A DNA stretch of 64,000 nucleotides from Enterococcus sp. MMGLQ5-1 (GCF_013155265.1 NZ_JABJXU010000001.1:62001-126000); one strand, 5' to 3'; shown: positions 44,217 through 53,721, counted from the stretch's first letter. Numbers and translations: made by a program. The notes: a model not told the origin generated them from the sequence alone.

Positions 44217-44852
44217 ATGTTAGAACTCAAAAATATCAATAAATCATTTGGCAGTAAGGAAATATTTAAGGACCTAAATCTTGTGGTCAATGATGGTGAT
44301 ATCTTAGCAATTGTCGGTCAATCGGGTGGTGGCAAAACGACGCTGTTAAGAATGCTAGCAGGCTTGGAAACAATTGATTCAGGAGAGGTTTTTTTTAACA
44401 ATCAAAAGGTTGAAAATGATGCGCTGACTGACGGCGAACAAATTATGGGAGTTGTATTTCAAGATTTTCAATTATTTCCACATTTAACCGTTTTTGATAA
44501 TTTAACAATCTCACCGTTGAAGGTTTTAAAAAGAGCTAGTCAGGATGTTTTTATAGAGGCTAAAAAATTACTAGAGCAGCTTGGCATTGATGATAAATCA
44601 GAGGCTTATCCGTATCAGCTATCGGGTGGACAGAAGCAGCGTGTTGCTTTGGCGCGAGCTTTAATGATGCATCCAAAAATTATTGGTTACGATGAACCGA
44701 CCTCAGCTCTTGATCCAGCTTTAAGAAAAGAAGTTGAAAATCTTATTTTATCAGGAAAAGAATCAGGAATTACGCAGATTGTTGTGACTCATGATATGGC
44801 ATTTGCAGAAAATATTAGCAATCACATTTTAGAAGTGACACCAGTAAAGTAG
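44217..44852 (+). CDS. Amino-acid ABC transporter ATP-binding protein
   Basis: 211 residues: Walker A GQSGGGKTTLLRMLAG, Q-loop VVFQDFQLFPHLTV, signature LSGGQKQRVALARA, Walker B IIGYDEPTSALDP and H-loop VTHDMAFA. Somewhat shorter than usual GlnQ (about 240) because the C-terminal end is cut to a few residues after the H-loop. Co-transcribed with the permease (8-bp gap). Confidence 0.93.
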   Translation: MLELKNINKSFGSKEIFKDLNLVVNDGDILAIVGQSGGGKTTLLRMLAGLETIDSGEVFFNNQKVENDALTDGEQIMGVVFQDFQLFPHLTVFDNLTISPLKVLKRASQDVFIEAKKLLEQLGIDDKSEAYPYQLSGGQKQRVALARALMMHPKIIGYDEPTSALDPALRKEVENLILSGKESGITQIVVTHDMAFAENISNHILEVTPVK

Positions 44853-44861
44853 GTAAATTTT

Positions 44862-45686
44862 ATGAAAAAAGTCTTAGTCTTAGTCATAGGTCTATTCTTC
44901 TTAGTCGGTTGTTCTGGTGTTCATCAAAAAACAGCTACAGATCAATGGTCGAGAATTGAAAAAAATAAAAAAGTAATTATTGGGTTAGATGATACCTTTG
45001 TTCCAATGGGCTTTCAGGAGAAAAGTGGCAATTTAGTTGGTTTTGATGTTGATTTGGCACGTGCAGTATTTGAGCCATTGGGTATTACTGTTGATTTTCA
45101 AGCAATCGACTGGGATATGAAGGAACAAGAGTTAAATAATCAAACAATAGATTTAATTTGGAATGGGTATACAAAAAATTCTGAGCGAGAAGCACTTGTG
45201 CGTTTTTCAGACACTTATATGAAAAACGAACAAATTTTAGTAACCTTGAAATCAAGTGGTATCACCTCTTTTCAAGCAATGACTGACAAAACGGTTGGCA
45301 TGCAAACGAATTCGGCAGGCTATGATGTTTTTAATGCTCAGCCTAATATTTTGAAGCAATATGTTAAAGACGCAGATGATCCAGTATTATATGATGGCTT
45401 TAACGAAGCAATTATTGATTTGAACGCAAAGCGGATTGATGGTTTATTGATCGATCGTGTCTATGCTAATTATTACCTCGAACAGGCAGGGGAGTTTGAT
45501 CAGTATAATTTAATTAATGGTGGCTTTGATAGTGAGGATTTCGCAGTTGGTGCTAGAAAATCAGATGCGCAGTTAGTAGCGGTCATTAATCAGCAATTTA
45601 AAAGGCTGGTTCAGTCAGGTGAATTTGAACGAATTTCAATTAAATGGTTTGGCGAAAATGTTGCACCCGAAGATTTATTAAAATGA
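44862..45686 (+). CDS. Amino-acid-binding lipoprotein of the ABC transporter
   Basis: 274 residues. Lipobox LVGC at residues 15-18 after a hydrophobic signal, so it is anchored to the membrane outer face. Solute-binding fold of family 3: KVIIGLDDTFVPMGFQEKSGNLVGFDVDLARAVFEPLG, DLIWNGYTKNSEREALVRFSDTYM and VGMQTNSAGY. The ligand could be a polar amino acid or cystine; the sequence does not decide. Confidence 0.93.
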   Translation: MKKVLVLVIGLFFLVGCSGVHQKTATDQWSRIEKNKKVIIGLDDTFVPMGFQEKSGNLVGFDVDLARAVFEPLGITVDFQAIDWDMKEQELNNQTIDLIWNGYTKNSEREALVRFSDTYMKNEQILVTLKSSGITSFQAMTDKTVGMQTNSAGYDVFNAQPNILKQYVKDADDPVLYDGFNEAIIDLNAKRIDGLLIDRVYANYYLEQAGEFDQYNLINGGFDSEDFAVGARKSDAQLVAVINQQFKRLVQSGEFERISIKWFGENVAPEDLLK

Positions 45687-45807
45687 ATAAATATTTTTAA
45701 TAAATAAGCCGGAATATTATATAATTAGTTTGGTTGATTTTCTTAATTAATTGATAATATTTTAGATAATTAATAATAATCCTTGATAAAAGTTTAGGAG
45801 TATAGAG

Positions 45808-46833
45808 ATGAAAAAACAAAAAGTTGCAGTTTTAGGTGCTGGTTCTTGGGGAACAGCTTTAGCGCAAACATTAGATGATAATGGACATGAGGTCAGAATT
45901 TGGGGTAATGCACCTGCACAAATTGACGAAATTAATCAAGCGCATACTAATAAGCGTTATTTACCTGAATTGGTTTTAAGTAACCGGATCCACGCTTTTC
46001 TTGATTTAGAAAAAGCAGTGTGTGGGGCAGATGCAGTTCTTTTTGTTGTACCGACGAAGGTTATGCGCTTGGTTGCGAAGCAATTTGCTAAAGTTAACCT
46101 AACTACTAAGCCTGTTATTATCCATGCTTCAAAGGGACTTGAGCAAAATACGCATGAACGAATTTCAACGATACTTGAAGAAGAAATTCCAGTTGAAAAA
46201 AGAGAGGCAATCGTTGTCTTATCTGGGCCTAGTCATGCTGAAGAGGTGGCTGTTCGAGATATTACCACTATTACAGCAGCTAGCAGTAGTGAAAGCGCAG
46301 CGGCATATGTACAAAATTTATTTACTAATAAATATTTTAGAATTTATACAAATCATGACGTTATTGGCGTTGAAACTGCAGGTGCATTAAAAAATATTAT
46401 TGCAGTTGGAGCGGGAGCGCTTCATGGGCTTGGCTACGGCGATAATGCCAAGGCGGCCATTATTACTCGTGGCTTAGCGGAAATTACCCGCTTAGGTGTT
46501 GCAATGGGAGCTGAACCCTTGACCTATATCGGTCTTTCTGGTGTTGGTGACTTAATTGTTACAGGAACCTCAATTCATTCTCGCAATTGGCGAGCTGGTG
46601 ATGCACTTGGTCGTGGCGAGAAATTGTCGGATATTGAAAAGAATATGGGCATGGTGATTGAAGGTGTTTCAACTGCCAAGGCGGCTTACGAATTATCACA
46701 GCAATTAAAGGTTGATATGCCGATTACGGATGCGATTTATCAAGTGCTTTATCAAGGAAAGGATATTAAGGCGGCGATTACTGATGTCATGCTAAGAGAC
46801 GCTAGACCTGAAAATGAGTATTATGAAAAATAA
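45808..46833 (+). CDS. gpsA: Glycerol-3-phosphate dehydrogenase (NAD(P)+)
   Basis: 341 residues. NAD(P) site [21 protein letters not shown], the active-site Lys in [26 protein letters not shown], and the C-terminal [18 protein letters not shown]. It makes sn-glycerol-3-phosphate for phospholipids. Followed by galU as in streptococci. Confidence 0.95.
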   Translation: MKKQKVAVLGAGSWGTALAQTLDDNGHEVRIWGNAPAQIDEINQAHTNKRYLPELVLSNRIHAFLDLEKAVCGADAVLFVVPTKVMRLVAKQFAKVNLTTKPVIIHASKGLEQNTHERISTILEEEIPVEKREAIVVLSGPSHAEEVAVRDITTITAASSSESAAAYVQNLFTNKYFRIYTNHDVIGVETAGALKNIIAVGAGALHGLGYGDNAKAAIITRGLAEITRLGVAMGAEPLTYIGLSGVGDLIVTGTSIHSRNWRAGDALGRGEKLSDIEKNMGMVIEGVSTAKAAYELSQQLKVDMPITDAIYQVLYQGKDIKAAITDVMLRDARPENEYYEK

Positions 46834-46855
46834 AGATATGAAAGAGGAATTTACT

Positions 46856-47770
46856 ATGGAAAAAGTAAAAAAAGCTGTTATTCCTGCTGCTGGTCTTGGT
46901 ACAAGGTTTTTACCAGCAACTAAGGCTATCGCCAAAGAAATGTTGCCGATTGTCGATAAGCCGACCATTCAATTTATCGTTGAAGAAGCACTTGCTTCAG
47001 GTATTGAAGATATTTTAATTGTTACAGGAAAGGCTAAACGCCCAATTGAAGATCATTTTGATGCAAATTTTGAGCTTGAGGCGAATCTTCGAGAAAAAGG
47101 CAAAACGGATTTACTTAAGCTAGTTGAGGAAACAACTGATATTAATCTTCATTTTATTCGTCAATCTCATCCTAATGGCTTGGGCCATGCAGTATTACAG
47201 GCGAAGGCCTTTATTGGTAATGAGCCATTTGTAGTTATGCTTGGTGATGACATTATGGTTGATGAGGTACCATTGACAAAGCAGCTTATCGAAAAATTTG
47301 AAGATACGCACGCCTCAACAATTGCTGTAATGAAAGTGCCTAAAGAGGATACTGATAAGTATGGTGTGATTGATCCTAATGGTCAAGCAATTGATGGCTT
47401 GTACAATGTTAAAGGCTTTGTTGAAAAACCAAAGGTTGAAGATGCGCCAAGTGATTTGGCAATTATTGGTCGTTATCTTCTAACGCCTGAAATTTTTGAT
47501 ATTTTGGAAACTCAAGCACCGGGTGCTGGTGGTGAAATTCAGTTGACTGATGCCATTGATCGTTTAAATAAAACACAACGTGTTTTTGCGCATGAATTTA
47601 AAGGGAACCGTTATGATGTTGGTAATAAGCTAGGCTTTATGACTACCTCGATTGAGTATGGCTTAGAGCATCCGCAGATTAAGGATGAGCTTAAGCAATA
47701 TATAATTGATTTGGGTAAAAAATTGGAGCATCAAGCACAGGGGAATTCAGACGATGACGCATCATCGTAA
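46856..47770 (+). CDS. galU: UTP-glucose-1-phosphate uridylyltransferase
   Basis: The ATG at 46856 ([29 protein letters not shown]) is chosen because AGAGGAA precedes it. 304 residues. [11 protein letters not shown] is the nucleotide-binding signature, [12 protein letters not shown] and VMLGDDIM follow, and [14 protein letters not shown] lies near the end. It makes UDP-glucose for glycolipids, teichoic acid decoration and capsules. Confidence 0.95.
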   Translation: MEKVKKAVIPAAGLGTRFLPATKAIAKEMLPIVDKPTIQFIVEEALASGIEDILIVTGKAKRPIEDHFDANFELEANLREKGKTDLLKLVEETTDINLHFIRQSHPNGLGHAVLQAKAFIGNEPFVVMLGDDIMVDEVPLTKQLIEKFEDTHASTIAVMKVPKEDTDKYGVIDPNGQAIDGLYNVKGFVEKPKVEDAPSDLAIIGRYLLTPEIFDILETQAPGAGGEIQLTDAIDRLNKTQRVFAHEFKGNRYDVGNKLGFMTTSIEYGLEHPQIKDELKQYIIDLGKKLEHQAQGNSDDDASS

Positions 47771-47779
47771 TCGTTTTCT

Positions 47780-47808
47780 TTGATAATATCTTTAAATAAC
47801 GATATAAT
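47780..47808 (+). promoter_or_regulatory. Promoter of csbD
   Basis: TTGATA (47780-47785), 17-bp spacer, TATAAT (47803-47808). Confidence 0.75.
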
Positions 47809-47836
47809 TACATTATTAAAGATTGGAGGTTTGATT

Positions 47837-48037
47837 ATGGCAAATTCGGATGAAGTAAAAGGTAAAATCAAAGAAACAGTCGGTAAGGTGTCGAAAGATG
47901 ATTCAAAGGAATTAGAAGGTAAAGCACAGGGTGCCTTTGGTAAGGCCAAAGAAAAGGTTGAGGATTTAGTGGATGATGTCGCTGAAAAAATCAACAAAGA
48001 AATTGATGAATTCAAGGATAAGAAAAAAGATAAATAA
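47837..48037 (+). CDS. CsbD-family stress protein
   Basis: 66 residues, highly charged helical protein. The start at 47837 follows TGGAGG. DEVKGKIKETVGKVSKDDSKELEGKAQGAFGKAKEKVED is the CsbD signature. These small proteins rise under general stress; the molecular role is unknown. Confidence 0.92.
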   Translation: MANSDEVKGKIKETVGKVSKDDSKELEGKAQGAFGKAKEKVEDLVDDVAEKINKEIDEFKDKKKDK

Positions 48038-48054
48038 TCATTAATATGATAAAT

Positions 48055-48114
48055 AAAGCTTATAATTTTATATTTAAACTGCAGAGCTGTTTAATATAAA
48101 TTATAAGCTTTTTT
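48055..48114. terminator. Long terminator hairpin after csbD
   Basis: AAAGCTTATAATT... pairs over about 24 bp (with small bulges) with ...AATTATAAGCTTTTTT around a CTGCAGAGCT loop region. Confidence 0.85.
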
Positions 48115-48150
48115 GCTCGGATTAAAATTAATAATTAACTGACTATTGAA

Positions 48151-48798
48151 TCACTCCAAATTAGTGTTTACCCTATTTTGTCTTAAAAAGACAATTGCTG
48201 CTGGTAATAGCGAGATGAAGATAATAGCAAGCATGATAATTTCAAAATGATTTTTAACAAATGTAATGTTGCCGAAGAAATAACCAGATAAAATAGTTAT
48301 TAATATCCAAGTAATGCTCCCAGTAATATTAAAGAAAGAAAAAGTTTGTGTATTCATTTTTCCGATACCTGCGGTGAAAGGGACAATTGTACGAATAATC
48401 GGCATAAATTTGCCTAAAAATATTGCCATGGCTCCATGTTTTTTGAAAAATATTTCTGTTTCATCCAGATGCTTTTGTTTAATCAATTTTTTAAATATTT
48501 TACTTTGCGATATTTTTTTGCCAAAATGCTTCCCAATTTGATAATTTATTGTATTTGCCAGAATTGTGGTCATTGTCAATAAAGGTATTAAAACAAGGAT
48601 AGATAAGTGATTGGTGGCTAAAGCCGCTAATGACCCTGAGAAAAAAAGTAATGAGTCACCAGGTAAAAACGGAAAGATCACTAATCCAGTTTCAATGAAA
48701 ATAATAAAAATAACAATAATATAAAAACCAGATAAATGATTGTTTAATAAGGTTTCCAGAAAGCTTTGGAGATTGAAGAACGCTAAGGTTGTTAACAT
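48151..48798 (-). CDS. DedA-family membrane protein
   Basis: 215 residues. IFIETGLVIFPFLPGDSLLFFSGSLAA carries the family E...F/L-PGD motif, and FLGKFMPIIRTIVPFTAGIGKM the F-x-R-x3-P-x4-G motif. Around five TM segments. DedA proteins support membrane lipid flipping, including undecaprenyl phosphate. Stands alone between two terminator-bounded regions. Confidence 0.93.
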   Translation of the reverse strand: MLTTLAFFNLQSFLETLLNNHLSGFYIIVIFIIFIETGLVIFPFLPGDSLLFFSGSLAALATNHLSILVLIPLLTMTTILANTINYQIGKHFGKKISQSKIFKKLIKQKHLDETEIFFKKHGAMAIFLGKFMPIIRTIVPFTAGIGKMNTQTFSFFNITGSITWILITILSGYFFGNITFVKNHFEIIMLAIIFISLLPAAIVFLRQNRVNTNLE

Positions 48799-49333
48799 AA
48801 AAGTTTTGCCTCGTTTCTAATAAATGAGTGTTGATTGTCAGGTTGAATCATAGCATAATCTTTTATTAAAATGATTTAATCTTAAATTTTTTTAAGAATG
48901 AATTAAGTAATTTTTATTAATATGTCATGAATTGTAGTTTTTTTGTAATTGACTTCTACTTTTTTAGGGAGAATGAAAAATAGAGCATTGAGTACTTGAG
49001 GCATAATTCTGATTTTTTTGTTTTAGTTGTAGTTATTTTGGAAGCCTATTTTAAGCGGTCAAAGCAGTAGGTGAAAAATAGTGTAATTCATCCTGGATTT
49101 TCAGCTGCTGGCATAATTAATTTTTATAAAGCCCAAATTATTATTAAGTTGAGAGATAACAGCTTGGATAGCTCAAGAATTACAAAAATATTTGTTATTT
49201 TAAAGATATCAGTGTCATGACTAATAAATATTGGGATACTTGAAGGCTATAAAAAAGGCCAGATACGAACCGTATTGACCTTTAAATATATTAAGCTGGT
49301 GTATTCATATAAAGGCTGATTTAATTTATTAAA
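48799..49333. other. Gene-free AT-rich stretch
   Basis: 535 bp without a supportable gene or strong promoter. A weak imperfect hairpin (AAAGGCCAGATACG ... CGTATTGACCTTT, about 49255-49285) lies at the right end and may terminate the minus-strand gene at 49334-49741. Confidence 0.5.
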
Positions 49334-49741
49334 TCAATCCTTCTTTTCAGCAATATTATGAGCTTTTATCGAATCTAAAATTAATATTTTACAAAAAACA
49401 GTACCCAGTATTAGCAAGGTTGCTGGGATAATTAAGAAAAAGCTAAAAATAATCGGTGATCCATATCCAATCGCACTAATGATCAGCCCTACGTTTTTAT
49501 TACCTACAAAGGCCTTTGACAGTAGTAAATATAAGGTTAATGTAAAACCAATAACACACAGCATACTTAAGATAGACCAAAAAATGATACCACTAAAATT
49601 AAGCCAAAGACTTGTTACATCGACAAGTGGCTTGTGACCTGTTTGTGCCGCGACCTTATTAAAAAAGCCAAAGAAATAGATTATTGTTTGAATAATATTT
49701 AGACTGATTACTATTTTTAACATTTTTTGATTTAAAGCCAT
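49334..49741 (-). CDS. Small membrane protein, four TM segments
   Basis: 135 residues, begins MALNQKMLKIVISLNIIQTI. Hydrophobic segments at about 9-28, 43-62, 64-80 and 95-118. I do not recognise the family. Directly downstream (11 bp) of another small membrane gene on the same strand, so both are probably co-transcribed. Confidence 0.6.
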   Translation of the reverse strand: MALNQKMLKIVISLNIIQTIIYFFGFFNKVAAQTGHKPLVDVTSLWLNFSGIIFWSILSMLCVIGFTLTLYLLLSKAFVGNKNVGLIISAIGYGSPIIFSFFLIIPATLLILGTVFCKILILDSIKAHNIAEKKD

Positions 49742-49752
49742 ATTTTCCCCTT

Positions 49753-50160
49753 TTAATAGCTGTAATTATAGCTATTCATATCATTAATGTTATTAATGAT
49801 AAATGAAAAAATAGCGATATAAAAGACTGTTAGCAAAACGATTAAAACACAATTAATAATAAACATTACAAGTCCTGCGCGGTTCCATGTCGCTTGCACT
49901 TTTTTAAACGTTTCCAAATCTTCTGGCTGGTAGTTACCGTCACGCCAAGCCCATTCATTTCCCTTAGCACCACAGACAAACATCCAGATTAAATTAAATA
50001 ATGGAATTAGGCATAATAGTGGCAAGTAAGTCTTATTCCCAATACCCCAATAAATATTAAGTATAAATGCACCCCAGTTCCATTTCTTAACTTCTGCGGG
50101 TACTTCGTTAGTATTAGCTGTAACAGGCTGCTCATTTACTTCGTTTTCAAATTCTTCCAT
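49753..50160 (-). CDS. Small membrane protein with a KKWNWGAFILNIYWGIGNK motif
   Basis: 135 residues. A polar, acidic N-terminus (1-24), then KKWNWGAFILNIYWGIGNK, TM at about 44-63, the loop GAKGNEWAWRDGNYQPEDLETFKKVQ, and a second TM at about 95-125. Proteins with this Trp-rich start and GNEWAW loop are found in lactic acid bacteria and often follow a zinc ribbon; no function is known. First gene of a pair. Confidence 0.6.
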   Translation of the reverse strand: MEEFENEVNEQPVTANTNEVPAEVKKWNWGAFILNIYWGIGNKTYLPLLCLIPLFNLIWMFVCGAKGNEWAWRDGNYQPEDLETFKKVQATWNRAGLVMFIINCVLIVLLTVFYIAIFSFIINNINDMNSYNYSY

Positions 50161-50313
50161 TTAGACTCTCCTTTAATAAAAAATAACATTATAATATCTT
50201 TAACATAGTATCAATATTATTTTACAACGTCAAGAAATATAAAAATTCACCACTATTATGATTGTAGTAGTGATTAGGAAACCTTGAAAAAATAGTTTAA
50301 ATTATTTTTTCAT

Positions 50314-50469
50314 TTATAATTCAAATGTTTTCAAAAGCCTCTTTGCCTGAATCCATTCGCCGTCACTATCAGCTGTAGAAATATTGCTTAAACGAAATTC
50401 TTTGGTGCATTGTTTATAGATAATGTCTTTTAATTTCGACATTTTAAATACTTCTTGATCATTTAACAT
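50314..50469 (-). CDS. Small protein coupled to the ImmA gene, 51 residues
   Basis: The ATG at 50469 overlaps the ImmA stop by 7 nt (ATGTTAA), which suggests coupled translation. The product starts MLNDQEVFKMSKLKDI and contains DSDGEWIQAKRLLKTFEL. Not recognised. It may be the third part of the prophage immunity unit or a decayed C-terminal extension. Confidence 0.45.
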   Translation of the reverse strand: MLNDQEVFKMSKLKDIIYKQCTKEFRLSNISTADSDGEWIQAKRLLKTFEL

Positions 50470-50849
50470 AAATAGTATTCTGATAGCTCTTCCTTTACAA
50501 AGCATTCCCTGCGTTCAGGAATATTGTAGTATGCCATAAAGTTAGCAAAATTACATTGATTATCTGGGTCTAACTCATTTTCAACAATCCATTTTATAGC
50601 TAATTCATCAGCTTCTGCTTCTTCTCTAGAGCGTGATGAATGTAGATGGTCATCTCTATCTATATTATGCCCTAAAACGTGGTGAGCTATCTCATGAGCC
50701 AATATAAAAGTATCTATATAATCAATATTTATTATAATTACTTTTAACTCTGGATTATAAATTGCTGGCAAATCTTCCATTTCTTTTTCTGATAATTCAA
50801 TAATTTTTAACCCACAAGTCTTCGCCTTTTTATATAACCAATCTCTCAT
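50463..50849 (-). CDS. ImmA/IrrE-family metallopeptidase
   Basis: 128 residues. Zinc site HEIAHHVLGH, with the downstream acidic EEAEADELAIKWI. This family cleaves the partner phage repressor after DNA damage, releasing the prophage or mobile element. It overlaps the repressor gene by 4 nt, the standard immunity pair. Confidence 0.92.
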   Translation of the reverse strand: MRDWLYKKAKTCGLKIIELSEKEMEDLPAIYNPELKVIIINIDYIDTFILAHEIAHHVLGHNIDRDDHLHSSRSREEAEADELAIKWIVENELDPDNQCNFANFMAYYNIPERRECFVKEELSEYYLC

Positions 50850-51160
50850 TCATCATTTTCTTCCATTTCTTTTAAGATTGACACAATAATGCGTCTCGTT
50901 TTATCGCTAATAGGTTTGCCGTTGGCTGCAATTAATCTATACTTTTCTAAATCCTCTACTGAAATTTCTTTCTCTCTATTTAGTAAATAATCTGTTGATA
51001 CATTAAAATAGTTAGCAACAGCTTCTAATTTGTCTGCAGTAGGACTTTGATTTTTCCATTTATAAAAGAGATTTTCTCCAAATCCTAGTTCTAAAGCCAC
51101 CTCCTTTACATTCTTCCCTCTTTTTTGTGCAAGCGCCTTAATGATTTCAAACGTATTCAT
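50846..51160 (-). CDS. XRE-family phage-type repressor
   Basis: 104 residues. Helix-turn-helix in residues 5-60 (KNVKEVALELGFGENLFYKWKNQSPTADKLEAVANYFNVSTDYLL) and a short C-terminal region that is the likely target of ImmA. Divergent from the remains of lytic genes; TATTCAA-type inverted repeats lie in the shared region at 51225-51437. Confidence 0.9.
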   Translation of the reverse strand: MNTFEIIKALAQKRGKNVKEVALELGFGENLFYKWKNQSPTADKLEAVANYFNVSTDYLLNREKEISVEDLEKYRLIAANGKPISDKTRRIIVSILKEMEENDE

Positions 51161-51215
51161 GTTTGTTTCCTTTCAATAAAAACATAAAATTAAAAACCTA
51201 AATGAATAATAAAAA

Positions 51216-51244
51216 TTGACAAATGTATTCAATTGGATTATTAT
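51216..51244 (+). promoter_or_regulatory. Rightward promoter next to the repressor gene
   Basis: TTGACA (51216-51221), 17-bp spacer, TATTAT (51239-51244), with TATTCAA inside the spacer. It points to the remaining phage genes on the right. Confidence 0.55.
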
Positions 51245-51386
51245 TGGTTCGTAAGCCAAATAGTTAGTCGATAGGTGTAGGTAAAACAACCAAATAATAT
51301 AACCAATTTTTGTTGTTTCAAAAGAATTGAAATGTTGAATTAAATGCTTTCAAAGTCTTATTTAGCTATGCCTAAACAGTATCATT

Positions 51387-51421
51387 TTGAATAATTTATG
51401 TCAACAAAAATATTCAAAAAA
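51387..51421. promoter_or_regulatory. Candidate repressor operator
   Basis: TTTTGAATA (51387-51395) and TATTCAAAA (51413-51421) form a perfect 9-bp inverted repeat with a 17-bp spacer. The same half-site recurs in the rightward promoter and just downstream. Confidence 0.45.
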
Positions 51422-51459
51422 CTAACTTTTTGAATTAGAAATGATTGAAAGGAGAAAAA

Positions 51460-51534
51460 ATGGTTAAAATACTGGCTGTAAGAGAAAAAAATTTGTCGAT
51501 AGAGAAAGCAAAGGGGATTCGTATTAAAGCTTAG
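51460..51534 (+). pseudogene. Short relic of an early phage gene
   Basis: AAGGAGA precedes an ATG that opens 24 codons (MVKILAVREKNLSIEKAKG) before a stop. Position and strong ribosome binding site suggest the start of a Cro/antirepressor-like gene that is now broken. No further open frame until 51700. Confidence 0.3.
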
Positions 51535-51699
51535 TGAATAGCTTAAAGGTTGCCGCTAAACAAGAGGCGGTATTCCTTTGTGCTGAAACACCGGGCGTTC
51601 TTTTTCACCCTAATCAATTGATTAGAGAATGCTTTTATGAGATAGGATGAATAATTAAAGTTAGAGTAGAGGATGAAAGTTAAGAAATGAGGCTATGAA

Positions 51700-52128
51700 T
51701 TGACTAAAATAAAAAAAACCACTTTTAATTATATTTGGGAAATATTGAAGGATTATAACGATGTCGATGAACATATCAAAAGGCGTATCGAGGAATTACG
51801 ATACCCACATCGAGAAACTGATTTGAATGCTGACATTAAGGGAACGAAGGTTAGATATGATAGTCAAGATATATTTTTAATTACGATTGAGCAGGATGCG
51901 CGTTTAGCTGCACTTGAACGGAATAAGCGTATAATTACAGAAACTTTAGAGGAGTTTGATCAGGATACAAATATGATAATCCGAGAATTATATATGAAAA
52001 AAAGACCACAGTATTCAATTCAAGGCTTAATCAGTAATCATAAGATATTTATTGGTCGGTCTAAGGCCTCCGATTTAAGAACTGCTTTTTTTATTGAACT
52101 CGCAAAAAAATTTAATTTAGATTATTAA
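51700..52128 (+). CDS. ArpU/RinA-like phage transcriptional regulator
   Basis: 142 residues from a TTG start. A helical protein: an N-terminal YIWEILKDYNDVDEHIKRRIEELRYPHRETD resembles the ArpU/RinA-type late-gene regulator start, and the C-terminal half (ITETLEEFDQDTNMIIRELYMKKRPQYSIQGLISNHKIFIGRSKASDLRTAFFIELA) has the matching sigma-like helix pattern. Such genes sit at the end of the phage early region. No packaging genes follow, so it is a leftover. Confidence 0.6.
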   Translation: MTKIKKTTFNYIWEILKDYNDVDEHIKRRIEELRYPHRETDLNADIKGTKVRYDSQDIFLITIEQDARLAALERNKRIITETLEEFDQDTNMIIRELYMKKRPQYSIQGLISNHKIFIGRSKASDLRTAFFIELAKKFNLDY

Positions 52129-52520
52129 TTTTGGGTTATTCATGGATTTTTAATACTAATTAACATGATATATTGGTGTTGTGGGTAATGAGGCGAAGCA
52201 AGAATGGTGATTCAACACCAAACAACGGAAAAAATTTGGAACTGTCTGATGGCTAGGGAGTAGCTTAGAGAAGTAGTTGCAAATTGCTGAAAAATCAAAG
52301 CTGTCTTTGATTTTTGTTAAGGCCTATGACAGAAATTTTTGAATTAGGTCATAGCTTTTAGAATAATTTTTTTTGTATATTTATAATTGTCAAGATAGCT
52401 TTGATTTCTTTGCTAGCTGTCGAGTTTGAACAAGTATTGAAATATAGAAAGCTTATGTTAATTGTATGTATTGAATTTTTTGGTTTACAAATTATCAATG
52501 AGAGGCGGTGAGATATAACT
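52129..52520. other. Prophage-relic spacer with terminators
   Basis: No gene. AAAAATCAAAG-CTGT-CTTTGATTTTT (about 52292-52317) is a perfect terminator hairpin. Next to it CTATGAC (about 52325) pairs with GTCATAG (about 52348). GGTGTTGT...CAACACC lies upstream near 52174-52220. Confidence 0.5.
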
Positions 52521-52874
52521 TTGGAATTAGAGCAAATTGTTAATGCACATGATAAAAAATTAGCTCAGCATGATAAAGAGCTTGATCGATTAAATGCTAT
52601 GACTTTGGAAATGCAGAAATCGATGAATGAGGGCCTTGCACGTGTTGATGAATCGAGTCGTTTCTTACGTGAGCAAAATACTCGTCAATCAGAGCAGAAT
52701 GCAGAAATATTAAGAGCGGTTTTAAATCGAAATGAGAAATCAGATGAGCGAAATTATGAGTTAAAGCTGTTAGATAAAAGTAATATGTGGAAATTAATTT
52801 TAGGCATTGGAGCTTCAGCTGGAGCGGTTTTTGCTTTTGTCTTAGAATTGATTAAATTTTTTGGAAATCGATAA
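52521..52874 (+). CDS. XhlA-like phage lysis accessory protein
   Basis: 117 residues, TTG start. Residues 1-90 form a charged coiled coil (HDKKLAQHDKELDRLN...), followed by one C-terminal TM segment (MWKLILGIGASAGAVFAFVLELI). This layout is that of haemolysin XhlA-type proteins, which join holins in host lysis. It fits the order repressor, late regulator, lysis genes in the shrunken prophage. Confidence 0.65.
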   Translation: MELEQIVNAHDKKLAQHDKELDRLNAMTLEMQKSMNEGLARVDESSRFLREQNTRQSEQNAEILRAVLNRNEKSDERNYELKLLDKSNMWKLILGIGASAGAVFAFVLELIKFFGNR

Positions 52875-52896
52875 AAATGAATTTTAAAAAATAATC

Positions 52897-53310
52897 AGTA
52901 CGATATGGCAAAATAATTTTTACGATGCTTTTGCCCGGTCTTCAGCGCTGATTGCAGGCTCAGGTTTAAGCTATGGTTTTAATACTGCTGAGCTGAAGGG
53001 GCTATGCTGTATTTGCCAGTATTACATTAAATGATATTTCTGAAAAATATAACGGTGACACGAGCAAAAAGTTCGTGTTTTTTAGCTTGGAGGAAGGCGT
53101 TGTGATTACAAGGAAATTGATATTCTTCTAGATTGAATTAGTATTGCTAAAAAATAGAGTCATTAATTCAAGCGCCTAATAAGCATTTTTTTGCAGTAAG
53201 GCGGGGATTTCAATGAGCTAAACGGTCATTTAGTAATTTAAGCAATGATGAAACAAGCAGGCTATGATGCTTATATGCATGCGGCTGAAAAAAATTAAAT
53301 ATACCAAGAA
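52897..53310 (+). pseudogene. Frame-broken remains of one or more phage genes
   Basis: One frame reads NNFYDAFARSSALIAGSGL then SYGFNTAELKG; a one-base shift continues YAVFASITLNDISEKYN and SKKFVFFSLEEGVVITRKL up to about 53131. A separate end reads MMKQAGYDAYMHAAEKN (53245-53298), like the end of a phage lysin. The parts are coherent protein sequence but cannot be joined without several changes. The family is uncertain. Confidence 0.35.
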
Positions 53311-53327
53311 ATTAGCAATACAGTTTT

Positions 53328-53358
53328 GCACCCCTCATATTTTATGGGGGCTTTTTTA
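53328..53358. terminator. Terminator hairpin at the right end of the prophage relic
   Basis: CCCC (53331-53334), AT-rich loop, GGGG (about 53346-53349), then CTTTTTTATT. Confidence 0.65.
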
Positions 53359-53721
53359 TTTGATTGAGTAGCCATTATTAGAAAGAATTTTTATTGTCGG
53401 ATTAAGGTCTACTTTTTTTATCAGAATATAGTCAGTATTATAGGTAGAAATTGCAAATATACTTATGTGGTTTTCTGCAAGTAAAGTTGATATTTTGGCG
53501 AGTATGCCTACCAGACTGAAATCTAAAATCCCCTCAATTTTGAGTCCAGACCAGCCATCCTCTCTGTTGATTGTTTCATCAGGAACAGCAATGGTGGGTA
53601 ATACTACTGATATTTCATCTTGAGTTTTGCCAATAAAAATTGGATTGATGGATAAATCAATTCTATGTAAATTTTCAACTTGAATAACAGATAAATCAAT
53701 ATTTATTTTTTTTAAAATCAT
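53356..53721 (-). CDS. ACT-domain protein (CASTOR-like)
   Basis: 121 residues, two ACT-like halves. The second is clear: ILDFSLVGILAKISTLLAENHISIFAISTYNTDYILIKK, the ligand-binding ACT pattern found in small bacterial relatives of CASTOR proteins and in aspartokinase regulatory domains. It probably senses an amino acid. No adjacent pathway gene shows which one. Confidence 0.8.
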   Translation of the reverse strand: MILKKINIDLSVIQVENLHRIDLSINPIFIGKTQDEISVVLPTIAVPDETINREDGWSGLKIEGILDFSLVGILAKISTLLAENHISIFAISTYNTDYILIKKVDLNPTIKILSNNGYSIK

